Shown here one piece after another: positions 1 through 7,376 of a stretch of 28,797 nt of DNA (position 1 is the first letter of the stretch; each line of letters begins with the position of its first letter). This DNA is from FEN-1297 sp964498065. Lineage in GTDB: Bacteria > Bacteroidota > Ignavibacteria > Ignavibacteriales > Ignavibacteriaceae. A program made the translations under genes and the position numbers. The stretch lies in contig CAZCFZ010000049.1 in the NCBI GenBank assembly GCA_964498065.1, forward strand, positions 1 through 28,797, in the 5' to 3' direction. The notes below the pieces were generated by a model. That model saw nothing but the letters and a program-made list of their open reading frames with translations, did no database searches and had not been told where the DNA came from.

Positions 1-27
1 TTAATATAATTTTTTATTATTCTATGG

Positions 28-1602
28 TTACCTTTTATTATGACCCAACACGTAATAATAAAACCTGCCTTCATCCAGCATTTTCGAATAAGAAATTTTG
101 GGCCCCCGGCAAATATAAACCACAAGATTGTTTTCATGATTTGTTACATACGGATTTGTAAATTCACCGGGAAATTTCTCAACTTCTTTGAACCGCTCTT
201 TCATTCCGTTAAAATCTCTGCGTTGTCCTAATTGAAGCACTATACTTCCATGCAGCTTATTTTTACTCCACAAATAATATGTATTATGTCCGCAAACAAC
301 AGCAGGGAAATTATACTTCTTTCCAAATAGTTCTAATGCTCCGGCTTGGCCGTAATTTCCAACAGCAATAAGTGTTTCCTTTTTTTCTTTATCCGTAAGA
401 CTATTATAGGTATTCAAAACAAGTTTAAATTTTTCTTCCCAGCCTATTCTGTCCGCAAGAATCTGTGGAAGCGGAGGTTTATTACCGGTTTCAAGTTCAG
501 TATTAATTCCTAAAATTTTTGTATACGCTTTTACATCATTATAACTGAAATATGGTAAAGTTATTGGTAATGCTAATGCCAGTCCGGTATATAAAAAAAC
601 TATCATTACAACTTTAAGCCATTTTAAATTACGTTTTAAAATAAATCCTTCAAAGAAATACGCTCCGCCTGCAAATGCCGCCGGGTATGCAAAAGCAAGT
701 CTGTCGGGACGGCTTGAACCGGAAAGCATCATAATTATAAATAAGCCTAAAAATAAAATTCCTAAGAATTTATATTCTTTTACCTTTTTTGAAATTGATA
801 AAAACGTTAAACCTAAAAACCATATCGGAAAAGTAAAAGGTGACATATCAATTACCTGGTTAATAAAGAAAGCTAAAGGAGACGTATATATGTTTTTTGA
901 AGTACTTATATTTTTATAGAACTCCAGTGAAGGAAAATTATTTTGAATCTGCCAGATGATGTTCGGCAAAAAAATGAGTAATGCAATAAAGGAACCAGCG
1001 GTAAACCATTTGTTTATTACAAGTTTCCATTTACCCGATACAAGCAAAGAAAAAATCATCATTACTATAAATACTGCGAAAGTATGTTTATTCATTATGC
1101 CTAATCCCATAATGATTCCAAGCAGTATCCATCTTTTCGGATTATTTTCTTTAATCATCTTCACTGTAAAAATCATAAAGGCAATTGCTATTAAAGGTTC
1201 ATAAGCATTCATTGAATAAAAACCGGCAAACGTTACTATAATCGGCGATGCCGCCATTGCTATTGCAGCAAGACTCTGTGCAAATTTTCCGCCTCCGATT
1301 TCTTTAACAAGTATCCCAGTGAAAAACACTGATGCAGATTCTGCTAAGGCTGGCAATATCCTTATGGCGAAAATAGATGTTCCAAAAATAAATTGATACA
1401 CGGTGAGTATGAGCGGAGCCAGTGGCGGGTGATCTACATAGCCGAATGCAGGCCTGAATGCACACGCAATATAATAAAACTCATCTATGAAATAACCGTA
1501 TCCTTTTGTAAATGAGGATAAGTATACAAGCAAAAAATTTGCAAACGCAATTATAATGAGATATTTATTTTCAGAAATGGTTCGGCTGCTAAGGTATTTC
1601 AT
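28..1602 (-). CDS. GT39/ArnT-like (PMT family) membrane glycosyltransferase
   Basis: A 524-residue polytopic membrane protein. The N-terminal part carries the acidic loop G-Y-F-I-D40-E41-F-Y-Y just after the first membrane segment, and then G-Y-V-D57-H-P-P. Both are typical of the dolichyl-phosphate-mannose/ArnT-like PMT_2 family, which moves a sugar from a polyprenyl-phosphate donor to an acceptor on the outer side of the inner membrane. About ten hydrophobic segments follow. A soluble C-terminal part (about residues 360-524) has the N-Y-G-Q-A-G-A and V-V-C-G-H-N-T-Y-Y-L-W stretches common in bacterial members. An AGGAG lies 8 nt before the ATG, inside the end of the preceding small ORF, and supports this start. 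Donor and acceptor cannot be read from sequence. The family call is fairly sure and the substrate is unknown. Confidence 0.78.
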   Translation of the reverse strand: MKYLSSRTISENKYLIIIAFANFLLVYLSSFTKGYGYFIDEFYYIACAFRPAFGYVDHPPLAPLILTVYQFIFGTSIFAIRILPALAESASVFFTGILVKEIGGGKFAQSLAAIAMAASPIIVTFAGFYSMNAYEPLIAIAFMIFTVKMIKENNPKRWILLGIIMGLGIMNKHTFAVFIVMMIFSLLVSGKWKLVINKWFTAGSFIALLIFLPNIIWQIQNNFPSLEFYKNISTSKNIYTSPLAFFINQVIDMSPFTFPIWFLGLTFLSISKKVKEYKFLGILFLGLFIIMMLSGSSRPDRLAFAYPAAFAGGAYFFEGFILKRNLKWLKVVMIVFLYTGLALALPITLPYFSYNDVKAYTKILGINTELETGNKPPLPQILADRIGWEEKFKLVLNTYNSLTDKEKKETLIAVGNYGQAGALELFGKKYNFPAVVCGHNTYYLWSKNKLHGSIVLQLGQRRDFNGMKERFKEVEKFPGEFTNPYVTNHENNLVVYICRGPKISYSKMLDEGRFYYYVLGHNKR

Positions 1603-1604
1603 TC

Positions 1605-1826
1605 TTAATCTCCTGTAATTTCTGTTGTAAGATTCCCGCTAAAAGTTTTAAAGTCTGGTTGAAAATCGGTCCAAATTGTCGCAAGGACTACAAGTATTCC
1701 TGAGACAATAAATAAAAGGTTAAGATCCCATTTTATAATTACTCCCGATTTAGCTTGTGAAACGGGGGCAAATCCCATATTGAAAAATAATAATAAGCGT
1801 ATCATCCTTTCAAGCATTTCTTTCAA
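1605..1826 (-). CDS. possible small single-pass membrane protein
   Basis: A 73-codon ORF that stops 2 nt before the glycosyltransferase ATG. Its last codons contain that gene's Shine-Dalgarno, so the two would be translationally coupled. It starts at TTG (1826) or at ATG (1817); a GGAGG lies 12 nt before the TTG, which is longer than usual. The product has a moderately hydrophobic N-terminus and one clear membrane segment (about residues 36-50, L-L-F-I-V-S-G-I-L-V-V-L-A), then a polar tail. No family was recognised. It may be a genuine small partner of the glycosyltransferase, the worn end of a longer gene, or simply leader sequence. Confidence 0.33.
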   Translation of the reverse strand: MKEMLERMIRLLLFFNMGFAPVSQAKSGVIIKWDLNLLFIVSGILVVLATIWTDFQPDFKTFSGNLTTEITGD

Positions 1827-2183
1827 TATTCCAATCTGCCTCCATGTAAAAAAGTGTAATAGCTATATAACGGTTTCCCGGTCCAAGCACTAACGGTAGG
1901 GCAAAGTCAATCCGGGTTGAATAAAACTAAGAGAAAAAATTCTTGTGAATAAGCTGTTAAATTATATTTATAATTTATTTGTAAATGAAGATAGAATGTT
2001 ATTAAATAGACAAAGAGATATAATTTTAATGTATGTATGAATTTCAACTGCGAATTAATTATCTGGTTAATTTATTATTTCAGACTTCCAAATTTTATTA
2101 ATAGAAACCGTTGTGTGAATTAAGTAATAATATAGCTTGAATGAAATTTTAGATATAAATCTATTTTCGAAAATGTCTTAAAT

Positions 2184-2242
2184 TGTCACCGTGAGCGAAT
2201 TCGAACGGTAAATATCAGTCTTCGACTCCGCTCAGACCGACA
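2184..2242. repeat. inverted pair of short dispersed TGAGCG..TCGAA repeats
   Basis: Two diverged copies of the same about 25-nt unit face each other. Copy one (2184-2209, plus) runs TGTC-ACCG-TGAGCG-AAT-TCGAA-CGGT. Copy two (2218-2242) read on the minus strand runs TGTC-GGTC-TGAGCG-GAG-TCGAA-GAC. Each unit has self-complementary ends (ACCG/CGGT; GTC/GAC). The core resembles the intergenic repeat TGAGCGRAGTCGAA that occurs widely in Bacteroidota and some other phyla; that resemblance is from memory, while the pairing inside this window is directly visible. Confidence 0.65.
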
Positions 2243-2518
2243 GAAATGTTTGTTTATTTACTATTTTTAAATAAGTTTTTAATACACACAACCGGTTAAT
2301 AGTTTATCAAATATCAGATATTAAGATTCCGGTTTCCAGCATCGAGTATATGTTTTCTCATCTCCCTATCCCCATCGATAGTGATTCGTATCAAAAATTT
2401 TTCTTACCTACATTGTCATGTAGTTGTCCCTGCTTAAAATATAATTTAAGTTGTAAATATGATGATGTTTTAAGCATAAAACTATTTTTCAGCATAATAA
2501 CCTCAATATAAATGTCTT

Positions 2519-2758
2519 GTGGAGGGCTATTATCATTTTTTAAGTGATAATAATATGAAATGCTTCAAAGATAAAAAAATATCTGTCGGAGAATTTGATA
2601 TGAAAATATCCACAAAAAGTTTGTTAAAATCATTACCGCCCCTCCCTGTGCTTAATAATAAGAGGATAAAAATGATTTTTTATTTATACGAAGTCAACGA
2701 CTCCACAAACTCAAATGATAATTTTTATGGAGCCAGAAAACTTAAAAATATAATTTGA
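2519..2758 (+). CDS. doubtful small ORF
   Basis: A 79-codon ORF beginning with GTG, with no visible ribosome binding site; an internal ATG at 2555 would give 67 residues. The product is lysine- and asparagine-rich, has no signal peptide, membrane segment or recognised motif, and its base composition matches the surrounding non-coding DNA. The one point in its favour is a stem-loop 15 nt after its stop codon. More likely than not a chance ORF. Confidence 0.17.
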   Translation: MEGYYHFLSDNNMKCFKDKKISVGEFDMKISTKSLLKSLPPLPVLNNKRIKMIFYLYEVNDSTNSNDNFYGARKLKNII

Positions 2759-2772
2759 TTGTTCTGTCTTTT

Positions 2773-2808
2773 AGGTAAGCACTTAATGCAGATATTAAGT
2801 GTCTGCCT
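2773..2808 (+). terminator. stem-loop, weak terminator or leader hairpin
   Basis: The perfect 8-bp stem CACTTAAT/ATTAAGTG (2780-2787 with 2794-2801) encloses a 6-nt loop. It extends outward through AGGTAAG/TCTGCCT with G-U pairs and one mismatch. It is followed by TTTCTAAAAAA rather than a clean T run. It could end transcription entering from the left, or be a structured leader of the LamG gene, which starts 61 nt downstream. Confidence 0.4.
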
Positions 2809-2869
2809 TTCTAAAAAATCTTAATCTTAAAATTGTGCGGATCAACTTTAATTAATCTAAGAGGAAAAA

Positions 2870-5074
2870 ATGAAAAATTATATACAACAATTCTATTGTA
2901 TTTGTTTGTTCGTTATATTTTTTGTCTGCGGAACGAGCAACACTTTTGCACAAAGATACTGGAACACTGCAGCAAAATTTGATGGAACTGCAAACAGCTA
3001 TATAGTTGTTGTTCCTTATTCAGGTCTTAGAAATATATCAGGCGGCTTTACCGTGGAATGCTGGTTTAATTGTTCAAAAGCCGGCTATTATACCTTGTTT
3101 GGTAAAAACGGACTTAGGCTTTTATTGGATGCGACAAATAATAATAGGGTTATCGGGCGAATGCAGACTAACAACAATACAAAGTTATATACAAGTACAA
3201 AAACTGCTATGAAAACAAATACATGGTATCACCTTGCATGCACATACGATAGCGTATCGGGGTTGATGAGTTTTTACATCAATGGGAATTTGGATACTTC
3301 AACTACTTATTCAAATGCAGGTCCTTTACCGGGTTCGGATTCATTATTAATAGGTAAATCAAACTTCGGTTATTTTAATGGTATGCTTGATGACATAAGA
3401 ATATATAATAATGCTGTTACTCAATCTACTATCCAGATCGATTATAGGCATCCCCTTGTGGGCGCAATCGATGATCCTAATCCGAATTTTGTAACTTATC
3501 CCATTTTAGTTATGGCATGCAATTTCGGGCTTATTAGCACCGGACCGTTTGGCGGTTTATATTGCTATGACGGCTATAATAATTATTATCCTTATAATGT
3601 CACTCCTGTAGATCTTGGAAGTCATCCTTCTCAAACTTTAATTCCTAATTCGGCATTAAATATTCCTAATCAAACTAAAAGTTACGCAGCGGTTCCTTCG
3701 GATCCGAGCAACGATCTTTCCGGGCCGATGACTATTGAAGCATGGGTATTTCCTCAAAGTACTCCGACCGGCTATGAATATATTATTTCAAAAGAAAGTA
3801 CGGATAATAAAGGCTATTTTATTTCTTATTCCATATATGATAACCAACCGGTTCTATGGTTTGGTACAAATTCAAGTGCTACCGGTTCACGCTTAACTGT
3901 TCCGGAAAATCAGTGGTCATTTATCGCAGGTACTATCACGAATTCGGATACGATGAAACTTTATGTTAATGGAAAACTCGACTTTGCATATATGAAGCCT
4001 TTCCCTGAAAGTAATACTGACAGTTTATATATCGGCAACATACCTAACGGAACTGTGAATAATAGCTTTGCGGGATATATAGATGCCGTAAGAATTTCTA
4101 ATTTCTCAAAATCACAATCTGAAATTCTAAAAGATATGTTTAATATGACCGACTATGTAAATGCGCCTGCTCCTCCAAAATATACGGCTAGTTATAATTT
4201 TGATTATACCGGTTCGTCAAGTACCAATACAGGAGCTTACTGCTATTTGAAAGGAGATGCATTGTACAGTTCGGAATATTATGTTGCTAATCCCGTATAC
4301 AGTGTCTCTCCGATACTGGGAAACAATTATCCTGGTTTTCCTGATAAATTTACTATCAAGCCTTCGGTTTTAAGAATTCCTCAATTCAATTCGTCAGGAT
4401 ATATGCAAAACGATAGCCTGAATATTACTAACTCCGGAAATATTTCCGATGTAAAATTGTTTGTTGCTTTAAATCATGCATCGCTAAGTGATCTACAAAT
4501 TGCCTTAATTGATCCTTCGGGTGATTCGGTACTTGTTTGGAATAATGATTACGGTATTTCATCATGCTATCATTTAACAACTATTTTTGATGATAATTCG
4601 CCGGATACTTTAATAGACGGAAAGTATGTGGACTTTGGTCCGAGTATTAAGCCAGCGAATTCTTTGGATCAAGCTTTTGCCGGCAAAAAATCCAACGGCA
4701 AGTGGGTTTTAAAAATCACCGATATATATAACGGAAATACGGGCTTTCTGTATGGATGGGGACTTCAAATCAAAACAACTACGGGTATTAAAGATTATAA
4801 ATCGTCACCGAAAAATTTTCAGCTTTCTCAAAATTATCCCAACCCTTTCAATCCTTCAACCGAAATAAATTATAATATACCTAAAGCCGGAATTGTAAAA
4901 TTATCAGTATATAATTCTTTGGGACAAAAATTAGAAGAACTTGTAAATAAATATCAGCAAGCAGGAAAACATTCAATTAATTTTAACGCTAAGAATTTAG
5001 CAAGCGGAATTTATTTCTACAAATTAACTACAGGTAATTTTATAGAAACAAAGAAGATGATTCTTTTAAAATAG
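2870..5074 (+). CDS. T9SS-secreted LamG/P-domain surface protein
   Basis: A 734-residue secreted protein. Residues 1-28 form a signal peptide ending T-F-A-Q. Two LamG/concanavalin-like domains follow (about 35-180 and 268-415), each with the F-T-V-E-C-W / M-T-I-E-A-W strand, the W-Y-H-L-A / W-S-F-I-A strand and the closing D-D-I-R-I / D-A-V-R-I strand. Residues about 505-635 form a proprotein-convertase P domain (L-S-D-L-Q-I-A-L-I-D-P-S-G, then G-K-W-V-L-K-I-T-D). The tail (about 648-734) is a type IX sorting domain with N-Y-P-N-P-F-N-P and a final K-K-M-I-L-L-K. Such proteins cross the outer membrane by the Por system and usually bind glycans or act as adhesins. No peptidase domain accompanies the P domain. 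AGAGGA before the ATG supports the start. The ligand is unknown. Confidence 0.88.
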   Translation: MKNYIQQFYCICLFVIFFVCGTSNTFAQRYWNTAAKFDGTANSYIVVVPYSGLRNISGGFTVECWFNCSKAGYYTLFGKNGLRLLLDATNNNRVIGRMQTNNNTKLYTSTKTAMKTNTWYHLACTYDSVSGLMSFYINGNLDTSTTYSNAGPLPGSDSLLIGKSNFGYFNGMLDDIRIYNNAVTQSTIQIDYRHPLVGAIDDPNPNFVTYPILVMACNFGLISTGPFGGLYCYDGYNNYYPYNVTPVDLGSHPSQTLIPNSALNIPNQTKSYAAVPSDPSNDLSGPMTIEAWVFPQSTPTGYEYIISKESTDNKGYFISYSIYDNQPVLWFGTNSSATGSRLTVPENQWSFIAGTITNSDTMKLYVNGKLDFAYMKPFPESNTDSLYIGNIPNGTVNNSFAGYIDAVRISNFSKSQSEILKDMFNMTDYVNAPAPPKYTASYNFDYTGSSSTNTGAYCYLKGDALYSSEYYVANPVYSVSPILGNNYPGFPDKFTIKPSVLRIPQFNSSGYMQNDSLNITNSGNISDVKLFVALNHASLSDLQIALIDPSGDSVLVWNNDYGISSCYHLTTIFDDNSPDTLIDGKYVDFGPSIKPANSLDQAFAGKKSNGKWVLKITDIYNGNTGFLYGWGLQIKTTTGIKDYKSSPKNFQLSQNYPNPFNPSTEINYNIPKAGIVKLSVYNSLGQKLEELVNKYQQAGKHSINFNAKNLASGIYFYKLTTGNFIETKKMILLK

Positions 5075-5157
5075 CTATATTCCATTGGGTGGCTGATCAA
5101 ACATAGCATAGATTAGTAATCTGTGCCGTTATATTTGAAAATTCTTTTAAAAAGATA

Positions 5158-5179
5158 AGGGCGGATATGTCTCCGCCCT
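5158..5179 (-). terminator. GC-rich hairpin, probable minus-strand terminator
   Basis: A perfect 8-bp stem AGGGCGGA/TCCGCCCT with a 6-nt loop. Read on the minus strand it is followed by TATCTTTTTA; on the plus strand no T run follows. The polarity therefore fits a terminator for the decayed gene just to its right better than one for the LamG gene to its left, though the stem may also slow plus-strand transcripts. Confidence 0.5.
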
Positions 5180-5236
5180 ATAAGATTTATATTTAAATTA
5201 ACCCAATTAAAAGAACACTACTCTTTCATCTTCTGT

Positions 5237-5410
5237 TTATGCAAAAATACCAATTGCGGGATTTACACCAAGAACATCCGGATCTTCAGCATACCTTGCA
5301 GTAGAGAAATTATCTTTTAAAAATTTGTGCTAACCTGTTAAAATCAGTGTCATCATTGTTCATCTTTAAGAAGGATATTTTTTTAGACAGCCCGCTTAAG
5401 AAGGTGAGAG
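5237..5410 (-). pseudogene. frameshifted remnant of a small gene
   Basis: Read on the minus strand, one frame is open from about 5410 and includes an ATG at 5363 (M-N-N-D-D-T-D-F-N-R-L-A-Q-I-F-K) before it meets TAA. A shift of one base within the T5-A4 run opens a second frame giving D-N-F-S-T-A-R, then YAEDPDVLGVNPAIGIFA and a TAA at 5237. The second part has protein-like composition and is less AT-rich than its surroundings. No Shine-Dalgarno precedes the ATG, and the family was not recognised. It could be a decayed gene, a sequencing indel in a homopolymer, or chance. A minus-oriented hairpin lies about 60 nt after the stop. Confidence 0.35.
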
Positions 5411-5511
5411 CAAATAATAATTAATCAATTAATAGATAAAAAATAGTTTAATTCAAAAAATTTTTACGAGTTTTGATTATTTCCCAAGGAAAATATTTTG
5501 AGGTTAAAAAT

Positions 5512-5543
5512 AAAGGGAAGATATTTTTAAATACCTTCCCTTT
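5512..5543 (-). terminator. Rho-independent terminator of the TPR gene
   Basis: The 9-bp stem AAAGGGAAG/CTTCCCTTT (5512-5520 with 5535-5543) has an AT-rich loop that can pair further. On the minus strand it is followed by ATTTTTAACC. It lies 25 nt past the stop of the TPR gene. Confidence 0.8.
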
Positions 5544-5567
5544 AAAAAATAAAAATAAGAATTGATT

Positions 5568-6332
5568 TTATTGAAGAGCCTTAAGAATCGTTTCTGAATA
5601 ACTTTTATAAACAGGATCTGCTTTAGCTTTATTTAAATATTCTTTAGCCTTTTTAACTTCATTCTTTTGTGCGTATGAAGCTCCGATATAATAATTAGGT
5701 CCGCCTTCACCAATATCCTTTTTATATTTTAACGCTTTGAATCCCGCACTAATAGCTCTATTATATTGGCTGGCTTGGAAATAATTTCTTGCTAAAGCAA
5801 GGTAAGCAACATCATAGTTATCATAACCAACTGCTTTATTTAATTCACTAATTGCTTTTTTAAAGTTTTTATCATTTTCCGCAGTTGAAGCTAACCCGGT
5901 ATATGAAAGGGCAAGATTAAATTTAACAACTTTATTTGTAGCTTCATTTTTTGAAAGTTCCAACACTTTTTCAAAATTAGTAATTGCATCCTGATATTTG
6001 CCAAGGCTATAATAAACATTTCCTAAATCATTATAAGCTCCATCAAATTTTGGGTTTGCTTTTATAGAATTTTCAAAATTTTTAATGGCTCCATCTGTAT
6101 TTTTTAGTTTCATTTCAGCAAAGCCGATCTGGTAATAAACCCTATAATCCTGATCATATTTTAAGGCAGTTTTGAAATCATTAAGGGCATCTTTATAATC
6201 ACCTTTTTTTGACTTCGCCAAACCATCGTTAAATGGTTTTACAGCTTCTTTCTTCATTGTTTGTGCCGAGGTATAACCTGAAAACATCAATATCAAAAAA
6301 AAGCTGAATAACAGATAAGTCAATTTTTTCAT
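5568..6332 (-). CDS. exported TPR-repeat protein
   Basis: A 254-residue protein with a signal peptide (about 1-23, ending T-S-A-Q), followed by tetratricopeptide repeats over essentially the whole mature chain (about 28-250). The clearest are around 96-125 (A-Y-N-D-L-G-N-V-Y-Y-S-L-G-K-Y-Q-D-A) and 60-90 (V-Y-Y-Q-I-G-F-A-E-M-K). TPR arrays are protein-protein scaffolds; no catalytic domain is attached, so a periplasmic adaptor role is likely and its partner is unknown. GGAG lies 8 nt before the ATG. The gene is monocistronic, closed by its own terminator. A structured leader (6361-6489) precedes it. Confidence 0.85.
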   Translation of the reverse strand: MKKLTYLLFSFFLILMFSGYTSAQTMKKEAVKPFNDGLAKSKKGDYKDALNDFKTALKYDQDYRVYYQIGFAEMKLKNTDGAIKNFENSIKANPKFDGAYNDLGNVYYSLGKYQDAITNFEKVLELSKNEATNKVVKFNLALSYTGLASTAENDKNFKKAISELNKAVGYDNYDVAYLALARNYFQASQYNRAISAGFKALKYKKDIGEGGPNYYIGASYAQKNEVKKAKEYLNKAKADPVYKSYSETILKALQ

Positions 6333-6950
6333 TAGAATCTCCGTCTTTTATTTTGGTTTTTTAATTAGTGCGGAAGAAGGGAATGTTACCTTCATGCCCA
6401 AAATTAGTCTGCCATACCAAAATCACTCCTGCGATTAAGGTTTCCGCAAAATTTTGCCCAAAAATATTTTTTTTTAGCAAAATAATCAATGTTTATTAAA
6501 AATGACTGGTATCAAGATCACACTAAGTTTTTCAAGGAAATCCTTTATGTTTTAACTTTTTATGCCTAAATAAAACTTTATTCTCTTATTTAATTATAAT
6601 GTATCAAGTATAATGAATTTGATATCCGGCATATGAAATACCGCACGAGCAATCTGATGTCTATCATTTGCTTCATAAATGCTAATTTAACCTAGAAGTA
6701 ATTCACATATCTTTCCTTTTTGTGATGCTAGAAAATAGTAAATCAATTTAATACAAATCTATTTCTATTTTGAATACGCTGTTGAATTATCTGCGGTAAG
6801 AAAAATTGTTCTATCTTCATTATTAATAATAATTTACAGCCTTAAACTATTTTACATGAAAATAATTTCAAATATTAATAATTCCGGAGACTAATTAATC
6901 ACAAAATAAATGAATACTTTTATTTTATGATTTCTTAATAAGCTATTTTC
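6333..6950. other. intergenic region between TPR gene and groES
   Basis: These are divergent genes. The TPR-proximal part (6361-6489) is more GC-rich, with inverted repeats and a 42-codon ORF. The rest (6490-6950) is strongly AT-rich, with no ORF, repeat or RNA gene seen. The groES promoter begins at its right edge. Confidence 0.6.
6361..6489 (-). other. structured leader or 42-codon ORF upstream of the TPR gene
   Basis: On the minus strand an ORF runs from TTG (6489) to TAA (6361). It encodes a short hydrophobic stretch (A-E-T-L-I-A-G-V-I-L-V-W-Q-T) and then a polar end, and stops 28 nt before the TPR-gene ATG. No good ribosome site precedes it. The same DNA has structure: arms TGCGGAA (6369-6375) and TTCCGCA (6442-6448), a GAAGG/CCTTC hairpin inside (6376-6393), and the 12-nt palindrome GCAAAATTTTGC (6446-6457). 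It is noticeably less AT-rich than the adjoining DNA. It may be a cis-regulatory RNA leader or a leader peptide; I do not recognise a known riboswitch. Confidence 0.3.
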
Positions 6951-6979
6951 TTGACAAACTATACCTGGAATCGTATATT
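6951..6979 (+). promoter_or_regulatory. groESL promoter
   Basis: A -35 box TTGACA (6951-6956), exactly 17 nt of spacer and a -10 box TATATT (6974-6979). This is a near-consensus housekeeping sigma promoter. The -10 overlaps the first two bases of the CIRCE operator, so repressor binding would block polymerase directly. Confidence 0.88.
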
Positions 6980-7004
6980 AGCACTCGCTTTTTTAGAGTG
7001 CTAA
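6978..7004 (+). promoter_or_regulatory. CIRCE operator (HrcA binding site)
   Basis: A perfect TTAGCACTC-N9-GAGTGCTAA inverted repeat, matching the CIRCE consensus at all 18 positions. It lies 40 nt before the groES ATG and directly over the promoter -10. The established role is binding of the HrcA repressor, whose folding depends on GroEL, giving heat-inducible feedback control. hrcA itself is not in this window. Confidence 0.97.
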
Positions 7005-7044
7005 TAACTATAAAAAATAATCAATTTAAAATGGAGGTAAGTAT

Positions 7045-7341
7045 ATGGCAAAAATAAACTTAAAGCCACTGGCAGACAGAGTGATTGTTAAGCCAAGTGA
7101 AGCTGAAGAAAAGACAAAAGGGGGCATCATATTACCAGATACGGCAAAAGAAAAACCTATTGAAGGAACAATTGTAGCAATTGGTCCTGGTAAAGTTTCC
7201 GATGACGGTAAAATTGTAAAACCTGAAGTAAAAGTTGGGGATAAAGTTCTATACGGTAAATACAGCGGAACAGAAGTTACGGTTGAAGGTGTGGAATATT
7301 TAATTATGAGAGAGAGCGATATTTTCGCAATAATCGGTTAA
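7045..7341 (+). CDS. groES: co-chaperonin GroES
   Basis: A 98-residue 10-kDa chaperonin of normal length. It forms the seven-subunit lid that caps GroEL and closes the folding chamber in the cytoplasm. The N-terminus L-K-P-L-A-D-R-V-I-V is diagnostic. The mobile loop that contacts GroEL (about residues 18-33, K-T-K-G-G-I-I-L-P-D-T-A) is intact, and the C-terminal Y-L-I-M-R-E-S-D-I-F-A matches the family. GGAGG stands 8 nt before the ATG. It is the first gene of the groES-groEL operon, 35 nt before groEL, under the CIRCE-controlled promoter. Confidence 0.99.
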   Translation: MAKINLKPLADRVIVKPSEAEEKTKGGIILPDTAKEKPIEGTIVAIGPGKVSDDGKIVKPEVKVGDKVLYGKYSGTEVTVEGVEYLIMRESDIFAIIG

Positions 7342-7376
7342 TAAAAATTTTGATAAAATAAATTGGAGGAAATAAT

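Larger units (their letters stand above)
1827..2869. other. long AT-rich intergenic region
   Basis: About 1 kb separates the divergent glycosyltransferase and the LamG surface-protein gene. It holds an inverted pair of short repeats (2184-2242), a doubtful 79-codon ORF (2519-2758) and a stem-loop (2773-2808). Both flanking genes should have their promoters here, but no -35/-10 pair stood out by eye. The rest is AT-rich with stops in all frames. Confidence 0.6.
5075..5567. other. intergenic region with hairpins and a gene remnant
   Basis: This lies between the convergent LamG and TPR genes. It contains a GC-rich hairpin (5158-5179), a frameshifted minus-strand gene remnant (about 5237-5410) and the TPR-gene terminator (5512-5543). 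A short stretch at 5083-5095 (CATTGGGTGGCTG) resembles the right arm of the inverted repeat at 9080-9132, differing at one base over 13. Confidence 0.55.

Noticed and set aside
956..1204. 82-codon plus-strand ORF inside the glycosyltransferase gene
   Set aside because: Opposite a membrane-protein gene; hydrophobic look is the mirror of the real coding strand.
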